A stretch of 64,000 nucleotides of DNA from Corythoichthys intestinalis (taxonomy: Eukaryota > Chordata > Actinopteri > Syngnathiformes > Syngnathidae), in contig NC_080396.1 in NCBI RefSeq assembly GCF_030265065.1, positions 49,961,501 to 50,025,500 on the forward strand, read 5' to 3'. Numbering within the stretch: position 1 is the first letter of the stretch; each line of letters opens with the position of its first letter. The notes under the pieces are model-generated. The model worked only from the letters and a program-made list of their open reading frames with translations, was not told the origin of the DNA and did no database searches. Made by a program: the position numbers and the translations under genes. Positions 56,950 through 64,000 of this stretch are shown here, one piece after another.

Positions 56950-57165
56950 ACCAAGCGTTCCCAGGCAAGCCGAGAGACATAGTCTTCCCAGTGTGTCCTG
57001 GGTCGACCCCGTGGCCTCTTCTCAGTGGGACGTGCCCGGAACAGCTCACAAGGGAGGCATCCGAGAGGTATCCTAATCAGATGCCCGAGCCACCTCATCT
57101 GGCTCCTCTCGATTCGGAGGAGCAGTTCCTCTATTCCGAGCCCGTCCCGAATGGCAGAGAAAAAG
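56950..57165 (-). mobile_element. LINE ORF2 C-terminal fragment in opposite orientation
   Basis: On the minus strand the sequence reads QMRWLGHLIRIPLGCLPCELF, RARPTEKRPRGRPRTHWEDY and VSRLAWERL, the conserved C-terminal stretch downstream of the reverse transcriptase in a fish LINE group. It abuts the plus-strand LINE 5' part head-on near 56955 and lacks its own 3' end. Confidence 0.7.
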
Positions 57166-57179
57166 GTCAGTGTGAATTA

Positions 57180-58008
57180 AAATAAAGTGTACCAGCAGTG
57201 GTTAGCAATATTGCAGTTTGATAAATATCTGGGGTTATAATATTTGTGTCTAGACTTGTGTTTGCCAAAATTACCCCCCCTAGTTAATTGTCATTCGAGC
57301 TGCCATTTTAGGAACTGATGTGACGTGAAATCATTGACTGGGCTTCACTAGCACCCACCAGTTGCGACTGAGTGAAGCGCCGGATCATTGTTATTTTCAT
57401 ATTTTGCGAGACCAAAACAATGTTCTGGATCAACAGGTTTTGGCATGCAAAATTAGCGCTTTTCCTTGTTTTTTTTTTTTTTTTTTTTTTTCTCTTTATT
57501 GAGACATCCATACCTTTGCATTAAAGCCATGATAACTCCGAATCCTGTAAGAGTAGGGACTGGCAGTGGCATTTCATGTCAAGGGCAGATTTGCCTTGCA
57601 ATGACGCTGCGTCACAACTCTGCCCCCTGTTGACCAAATATTTATGTGCGCATGAGTTGTCATGGGGCATCGAGAGAAAGTTCCTGAAAGCTTTTCTTAA
57701 ATGAACTTTAAACCCATGCGTGCAACACTTTTTGATAAATCATGTCTATATTTTCAGATGACCACTGGAGTTGCAGTTGTTGGATAGTTTTTTTTTTTTG
57801 TACTTTCCCATTTTTTATTTAATTTGATTTCATAAGCGGATGTCGCTACCAGATGTGGTGGACATTTGCAATCCAAATACAATGCTCATTTTCACTTTTG
57901 CGGTATTTTATCTGCCACAAATTCAATCCATGAATTCCAACTGCACAAGTACTGCAGACTCACTTGTCCATCGCAGTAGCTCGCTCCAGAGATCAGTATT
58001 TACAGTAG
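57180..58008. other. Intergenic, no recognised feature
   Basis: Contains a poly-T tract at about 57470-57490 and short frames only. 'tgcgtcacaactctgccccctg' near 57610 has the look of a dispersed repeat, but no boundaries are clear. Confidence 0.4.
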
Positions 58009-58957
58009 CAGGGGTGAAAGTGGGCGGGAACGGTCAGGAACGCAGTTCCAGCATAAGATTCAAGGCCGGAACGCAGTTCCGGCATAAGATTTAAGGCCGG
58101 AACGCAGTTCCGGTATAAGTTTCAGGGTTGGAACAGCGTTCTATATGGTGAGGCTATGGTGCTTTGATTCCGAAAATATGACGGCAACTGTCAAAACGCT
58201 ATTTATAAAAAAAAAAAAAAAAAAAATACAAAGCTGCCACACATGCATTTCATCTCCAAGAAGAAAGCAATCTACCAACATAAGATTTACATTCACAAGT
58301 GTTAACAACAACCATAATAAAGTTCTTGTGTAGGGTAATCTGTTTCCACCGATATTTATATTCCCCCGATATTTATTATTTATTTTATTCCACAGACGGC
58401 ATGGAGGTTTCCCCAGCTGCTGCAGTTATCTGAGTCTGACGATGACGAGTCACGTCAACGTGCGAATGCACGCAGCAAAGCAAAACGCCTTGACTCCTTT
58501 ATCCGTTCAATTGGCTGACATGGTGACATGTGATCACCAGAGATTGTTAGCTCTGATTGGTTCAAATGTGCATGTTTTCTGAAACAGCCCAAAAAAAAAA
58601 AAAAAAAAAAAAAAAAGGGGGCAATGCAACAGAAAATGGATCAAATCTTTAAGAGCAAGGAAAGAGTTAAGGTGGCTTATATATCATATTTAGTTTTATT
58701 TACTCTGATGGGGAGGTTCAGAACATTTTAGCTGTCAGTGTGCACTTTGGACTTATATTTGTTCAGTATTCAGTATTTTGTATCTTAGGCTACTTATTAA
58801 TTTCCTTATGATTAAAAAAAGTCAATGTTTGCGCGCTCTTCAAACACCCCACCCCCCAAAATAAATAAATAAATGAATAAAAAAATACAAATTCTGGCTC
58901 CTGGCGACTTTCACGTCGGGGAGTTCTGGCAAGAAATTCTAACCACTTTCACCCCTG
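58009..58957. mobile_element. Non-autonomous hAT-like DNA transposon, copy 2
   Basis: The ends CAGGGGTGAAAGTGGGCGG and ..AACCACTTTCACCCCTG are inverted. The element is the reverse-orientation relative of 1013-2166, sharing the 'gaatttcttgccagaa' subterminal stretch and a tandem array of about 31-bp units ('ggaacgcagttccggca', about 58028-58135). Unlike copy 1, its flanks (tacagtag / agtataag) do not form a duplication. Confidence 0.8.
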
Positions 58958-60526
58958 AGTATAAGGCGGTTGCGCTCTGAGAAGCCAGAAGCAGGGGTCC
59001 AAAGCTGTCTTTTCTTTCGCTATATGGTTCAAATTTGTACACTAGGAGTGCATTCTAATTCTACTGTGTTTTATTTAGTAGCTTTGTGTATCGAGCAATT
59101 ATTAAATTAAACGAGCATGAATCGTGGACAACAAATGTGTCTCGTTCCGTCCTCGAAATAAACGTACATTAAATTGCCTTCTATTGGCAAAGTCCTAACA
59201 TACAGCAGACTGCGCTTTACTGGCTAAAAATTCCGCAATTAATTAGTCCACCTTAAAACAAAAAAAAAAAAAATGGGGCTCTGATGATCGATATATACTG
59301 GCCCATGCTACGTTGCTCATAAGTTTAAAGATGATCGGTTCCCAAAGGACAGTGGAGTAGGATTTCAAAGTTAGTGTCTACAAGAAAAAGATCAGCAAGA
59401 TAAACAACCTGAATGGTAACTTCACAGGCCTTCAGCCTGTAAAAAAGACAATTCCTTGATGTGTATTTATTTAGAACCACAATTTTGAAATTTGTCCATT
59501 AGCTTAGTGCTAACACTTAAAAGGGGAAACTCCACAAACAGGCCAACGAATTACGGTATATTTAAACGATTTCATGAACTGCAATTTGAAAAAAACTGTT
59601 GAGTGCTGTTGCTTATTTAAAAAGTATAACACTGCATTTTTTATGGAACATGATGGAACGGATTAATGGCATTTCAGTGCATTTTAATAAGAAAAAGGAT
59701 TTGAGATGATAGCGTTTTGAATTATGATCATGGTCACAGAAATAAAATTTATATCTGAACGTACCACTAAATGTGTGGGTATAGACAAGTTTTCTGAGCG
59801 AAACATGGGCGGCGTTATCTTTGACATTTTCTGCTACAGACTACTGGTTTAGACAGAACAACATGAAGTGCAGTTGAAGTAAGCAATATGTAGACAAAGT
59901 TAAAACTTCAAAATCAAACCAGAGGACCCCACGGAATCTCCAAAAATGGATTCGGCACGACGTAGATGAAGCTCTGGTACTTTCTGTGTTGTGCGTTTGT
60001 TCTTATTACTTCGTTGATCGTTCGTGGATAAAATTCTAACAATCTGTGCAGCCTGTGTTAACATGAGGTGTAGATTGATACGCCGGTCACTTGAGTGACC
60101 AAAATTAGGCAAAATACAAATAATATTACAGTTGCCGAATGCAGAAGGGCTGACACAGATTTTGTTACAAGGAAATACTACAAGGTATTGTTCATCTGTT
60201 TATAGTTATACATGTACATATAAACACAATTAGTATGTCATTCTTTTTTATTGCAGATATTGATCGGAATAAAACTTTTGGACAACATGATTCAATGTCT
60301 TGGTCAGGTCAATAAATCACAATTTATATAACTAGAAAAAATATATACTGAGGTGAAGCATAAGTCGAGCCTTCCATCATCAAAGTAGAATGCACATGGT
60401 CTCGATTTATGTCCATTAACGTACAGTACGTGTTGTTGTGAGGCACATCAAGTTTTCTTCCCTTGCCTAACAGCGTTTTCCACCTGTAAACAAACGAACA
60501 AAAACTTACGACACTTGCATTTGTGC
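58958..60526. other. Intergenic, nothing firmly recognised
   Basis: AT-rich, with short frames only. A stretch near 59650-59690 ('gaacggattaatggcattt') resembles the inside of the TA-flanked family at 24228-25230. On the minus strand at about 60486 a 'tttgtttacag' acceptor-like sequence precedes twelve open codons, too little to call an exon. Confidence 0.4.
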
Positions 60527-60534
60527 ATTTAGAG

Positions 60535-61539
60535 CAGTGTTTTTCAAACTTTTCTGAGTCACAGCACATTTTTACATAGGAAAAAAATCTCCTGGCACAC
60601 CACAAACCAAAAATGTTTCACAATTACTTTCTGTACAGTATGTTAGATTATATAAAAAAAAGAAATCTCAGTATTTATACTTAGTCAGTGTGAAATTTAA
60701 AGCTGTTTAGATGAATACAAAGCCGATATCTTGGCAGGAACTTTCTTCAACAGCTCTCAGTGTCTCTCAGTTTTTATTTTTTAGAGCAGTTGGGCTTGAA
60801 AAGCTCAGAATTATCAGACAGGAGGACTTTAGCAATGTCTTTAACCGCATTAGGGCCGAACATCTCGCTGACAATGGCTTTGCAGACAGATAGTATTAAT
60901 GTCCCTGCCACAGTGTGGGACTTAGCAACAAGCTAACTGGCTTTGAAGGGCTTTCTCATTTACCTTTGTAGTTTTTCTAAAAAAAAAGTTGCCTGTTTCT
61001 TTGTGTTTTCACAAAGGCGAACAAAATAGTCCATAGTTTGAAGCGACGCGTGTTTCGTTTGGAGATGAAGTCTAAGCTTCCTTGGCACCATGGAGCTGTT
61101 GGCTCGTGTCGCGTTCAAGAACTGCTCGGATTTCCAGCCATCAGCCACCTTGCTGTTGTTAACAGTGTGTTTGAATAAAACACAGGGGGAGGATTGACGG
61201 CCGTTACGTATAGAGAAAATAGAAAGGACACTTTTGTGTACAGTATATCGACACTTGACGCGTCTAATCAAATGATGTAGACGTGCTGGGTTCCGCATCA
61301 TCGCGGACAGCAAGGTGGCTGATGGCTAGAAATCTGAGCAGTTTTTGAACGCAACACCAGCAATACCTCGCTCATCTGCACACGACCGAGAACTTTCTAC
61401 CCACTCCTTCCTTCCTACTGCAACTCTGCCCGACGATGTTAAAAAAAAAAGAAAGCTATATTGGATAATTTCTCGCGGCACACCTGACGATCTCTCACGG
61501 CACACTAGTGTGTCGCGGCACACCGGTTGAAAAAGACTG
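60535..61539 (-). mobile_element. hAT element (ZBED/Buster-like) deletion derivative
   Basis: The inverted ends CAGTGTTTTTCAAAC and GGTTGAAAAAGACTG are flanked by a perfect 8-bp duplication, atttagag (60527-60534 and 61540-61547). The minus-strand frame 61313-60960 contains [19 protein letters not shown], the second half of a BED zinc finger (H-x4-H) as in ZBED5/Buster-type transposases, followed by [12 protein letters not shown]. The catalytic core is absent. An internal inverted repeat of about 48 bp (61110-61157 against 61309-61356) shows a local rearrangement. Confidence 0.85.
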
Positions 61540-62079
61540 ATTTAGAGTAAGAAGCCCATGTATGATTTGTAGTAGATGAGTGTTTGTTTTTCATTTCTTT
61601 ATCGCTGGATAACAAGCAAAGCTAATGATGTCTCAGCTGTGACACAACACACAGAATTGTAGTCAAATTGAACATAATTGTGCCATCCAACATCTACCGA
61701 TTAGCAACAGACTAGAAAAATGGAAGTCGCGAGCAGAAATGCGGAAGTACCTCAGAAACTTGTCATTACTTGACCAGCTATTGTAGGGTCAAATCAACCA
61801 ACCTGTCGAATCATAGGCCATACCATATGTCCATCGTATAGAATGGACATGCACGCATAGACAATGAACGCTATTTAGTTTATAATGCCCACTCGTGTCA
61901 AAAACTAACGATCCTGCAGTTTGTAGGATATCAAGGCCGTCTGTGAAATACTATGATGGATGGATGGCGAATACTGGCGACAGAGGTGAATGTGGTGGGT
62001 GGGCGAGATAGAAGGGGGCGGCGGTTGTACCAATGTCCAAATCACATTAAAGATGTATGCAGCGTGACAAAGCATAGTA

Positions 62080-62837
62080 CTGATGGCACGTTGGAATGAC
62101 TCAACGGGGAGGTCTTCCCCCCCCCACCACCATCACCCACCCCACCACCTCAACATGGGCCTGGCATGTAGCACCCAGGGTGCCGCGGAGGGGGCGGTGC
62201 ATCGTGGCCTGCGCGCAGTGGAAGGAGAGAGGAAGGGAGGAGGAACTGCAGTTTGTGAGGGAGAGAGAAAGAGAGCACATTCGCATACGCTTGACACATC
62301 AGTGTTGACAAAACGAGTCACGTGACCCGCACGAAGATGGCGCATCTTACGCTACATTGCAGCCTCCTCTCGATACCTCTTGCGCCAACTCGGACCTCTC
62401 CGTGTTGCGACCTATAGACGCCAACTTGCTTCTCCTTCTCATTTGATCATTTGTTTGTAGAACGTAGTGTTTTTTTCTTTCTTTCTACAAGGGCCACCGC
62501 ATGAGAGGATTTTGAAATCTACCTGCACTTGACTCCAAATGCGGCTGTAATAACACCTTTGTGGAGAACGCCTTGCGCGCGTGCGCGTACTGGTCACGGA
62601 GACTGCATCAGACTGAAGACAAGCCGGGAAATAATCATAATACTGTCCGATATTCAAAAAGAACGGCAGTGATCTTTCATGCTCCTTCCTCCCCCGCCAC
62701 CATCACTGCGCACACCGACGTCAAGATTCCAGTGGAGACATGTAGTATGAACAATATTCCCCCTCGTCTTCTTCATCACAGTTTTTAAACCAGCGTCATC
62801 TCCAGTCTTCGACACAATGTGCCACAAATAACCAAAT
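62080..62837 (+). promoter_or_regulatory. dock3 promoter and 5' leader
   Basis: A GC-rich block with polypyrimidine/polypurine runs (62110-62270) precedes a perfect palindromic E-box, GTCACGTGAC (62317-62326), and a YY1-type motif, AAGATGGCG (62334-62342), which often lies just at or after start sites. The leader from here to the ATG at 62838 contains three upstream ORFs: ATGTAG at 62740-62745, a 13-residue ORF at 62747-62788 and a 4-residue ORF at 62817-62831. The transcription start base is not fixed. Confidence 0.55.
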
Positions 62838-62874
62838 ATGTGGATTCCTACCGAAGAGGAGAAAATCGGAGTTG
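62838..62874 (+). CDS. dock3: DOCK3 (dedicator of cytokinesis 3), first coding exon only
   Basis: The exon encodes MWIPTEEEKIGV plus one base of the next codon, closing at a strong donor, GTGAGT (62875). DOCK3 and DOCK4 both begin MW[TI]PTE.EKYGV ahead of their SH3 domain. The EEEK spelling, and linkage to dcaf1 as in human 3p21, favour dock3 over dock4. DOCK3 is a neuron-enriched guanine-nucleotide exchange factor for Rac1, acting with ELMO in axon growth. The remainder of the gene lies beyond the window. The ATG context (aaat ATG t) has A at -3. The change from the usual Tyr to Ile at residue 10 is a small oddity. Confidence 0.8.
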
Positions 62875-63469
62875 GTGAGTCAAATGCGCCTTTTATAGCC
62901 GTTTATGACGTTGGGGACTCTTTATTAGCATTGGGATGAGGTACACCCATAGTCACACAGCTCATTTTGATTCCCACTTATTAAGAACATTACATCCAAT
63001 GAAGAACAACACACACTTATAATGGCTGCATAGAAAGGGGTGGGGGTGGGGGGTGCGTGGGATGATGCAGCCTCCAGTTCAAGCCACCTCCTCGGAGATG
63101 CAATCTCAGTATGCTCAGGTGTTAATGGAATGAATCACACTTGGTTGCTTGCTTCGATAGAAATGTATCCATGTTTAATTTTTAGCACATTCTATTCAGT
63201 CAATTTTAATGTTGAGCCAGGGAGGGGGAGAACAAGGACGCGAAAGGTTTTGCAACCACCAGGGGGCACCCTTACCCCAACAGGTATAAATGGGATCTAC
63301 CTGTGAACTTTTGTCATGATGGGTGGCCCTTGACCCTGACAGATACACACACGGTTTGATATACTGTTTGATTAATTGATATATATCGCCACATGCACCC
63401 AACAACGTCTCCACACTATGTTTAGACATTATTGCAAAAAGTTGCAGTTGAATCAAACAAACATAAACA

Positions 63470-63620
63470 TACCAGTTACTAGGAGTGGGAACCTCTAGTT
63501 ACCTCACGATAAGATACGATTTGCGATGCAAAGCTCACGATAACGATGATCTGACGATATGGCAATACAACGATTATCAATATATTGGTCAGGATATCAT
63601 TCTAGGATATTCTACAAACA
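63470..63620. mobile_element. DNA-transposon terminus in dock3 intron 1
   Basis: 'taggagtgggaacctctag' near 63480, followed by 'cacgataagatacgatttgcg', is the start of a common fish hAT-like repeat group. Its other end was not found before the window ends. Confidence 0.4.
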
Positions 63621-63689
63621 ACTTATAAACAGAAAACAAGCTTCTGCTCTGGATTGGAATGAGTTTGTCACAAGTTCATTCGCTGCCAT

Positions 63690-63990
63690 CCCTCCTACTT
63701 CAAATGGATTGAACGTCTATGGCCGTCAGTGGCAGCCAATGCCAGGCAATGAGGTAATTTTGGGACATTTAAGGTCATTTGCCTGTTGATTTTCAGTTAC
63801 TTCCTGTTGATTTTGGGGTATTTTATGGGTCACTTCCTGTTTATTTTGAGTTACAGAACAGGAAGTGACCTGGGAATCACCCAAATGAATAGGCAGTGAC
63901 TCACACTCAACAGGAAATGACCTATAAATGAAAAGCAAGTGACCTGTAAATGCCCCGAAAATTGGACAGAATGACTGCGAATGCTCTGGT
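63690..63990. repeat. Repeat block with degenerate ~20-bp units in both orientations
   Basis: After a copy of the 'caaatggattgaacgtctat' dispersed repeat (63700-63720), units such as 'gttacttcctgttgatttt', 'ggtcacttcctgtttatttt' and inverted 'gaacaggaagtgacc' follow each other up to about 63950. It is a minisatellite-like array with inverted halves, non-coding. Confidence 0.65.
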
Positions 63991-64000
63991 TTCAAATTAG

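Noticed and set aside
58028-58135. CRISPR-like or satellite array
   Set aside because: The 31-bp units are contiguous without spacers and lie inside a hAT-like element; this is vertebrate DNA.
60431-60486. Last exon of a minus-strand gene (acceptor followed by twelve codons and a stop)
   Set aside because: Only one acceptor-like site and a very short frame support it; no upstream exon or polyA signal was found and no protein could be named.
62083-62325. Small frames in the GC-rich block before dock3
   Set aside because: They are of the kind expected by chance in GC-rich promoter DNA with low-complexity runs; no conserved motif or suitable splice site is seen.

Overview
This is a stretch of teleost fish nuclear DNA: it carries intron-rich vertebrate genes whose proteins are readily recognised, sitting in AT-rich sequence full of class II transposons, a tRNA-derived SINE and LINE fragments. 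The four genes run in the order rpl32 (minus) - ssuh2 (plus) - dcaf1 (plus) - dock3 (plus, first coding exon only). Human DCAF1 and DOCK3 are near neighbours on 3p21 and RPL32 and SSUH2 lie on 3p25, so the order fits an old human-3p-like linkage group. The species cannot be named from the sequence alone.

Layout. 1-3.9 kb is repeat-rich, with a 1.15-kb hAT-like element that has perfect 8-bp target-site duplications. 4.0-5.7 kb holds rpl32 on the minus strand, with three coding exons and a short 5' leader exon. 5.7-7.9 kb has no gene. 8.2-14.95 kb is ssuh2, with 12 coding exons, a six-knuckle CxxCxGxG zinc-binding core and a cysteine-rich CaaX-like C-terminus; a second set of first exons may lie upstream. 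Only about 200 bp separates its polyA signal from dcaf1. 15.1-49.4 kb is the complete dcaf1 gene: 25 exons, 24 of them coding, for about 1548 residues. DCAF1 is the DDB1-CUL4 substrate receptor, with an armadillo-like N-terminus, a LisH motif, WD40 repeats with two WDxR motifs and an acidic tail. 49.4-62 kb is intergenic with LINE pieces and two more hAT-like elements. From 62.1 kb a GC-rich promoter leads to the first coding exon of dock3, whose intron 1 runs off the window.

The most distinctive feature is the transposon architecture inside dcaf1 introns. Intron 24 holds a four-level nest (hAT in piggyBac in hAT in hAT), each level proved by its own target-site duplication, and beside it the remnant of an AT-flanked element with a THAP exon facing an exon of a second gene, best matched to the ISL2EU (IS4EU) type. 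A piece of that same intron 24, including part of the outer hAT, is also present inside a decayed Tc1-like element in intron 16, flanked by a short direct repeat. Intron 13 has a second three-level nest. Splice sites and reading frames of the host exons remain clean throughout, so dcaf1 appears functional despite roughly 34 kb of mostly intronic, transposon-derived sequence.

I found no CRISPR array, operon, rRNA or standalone tRNA gene. Exon boundaries and family names come from reading the sequence against remembered protein families; no alignment was run.
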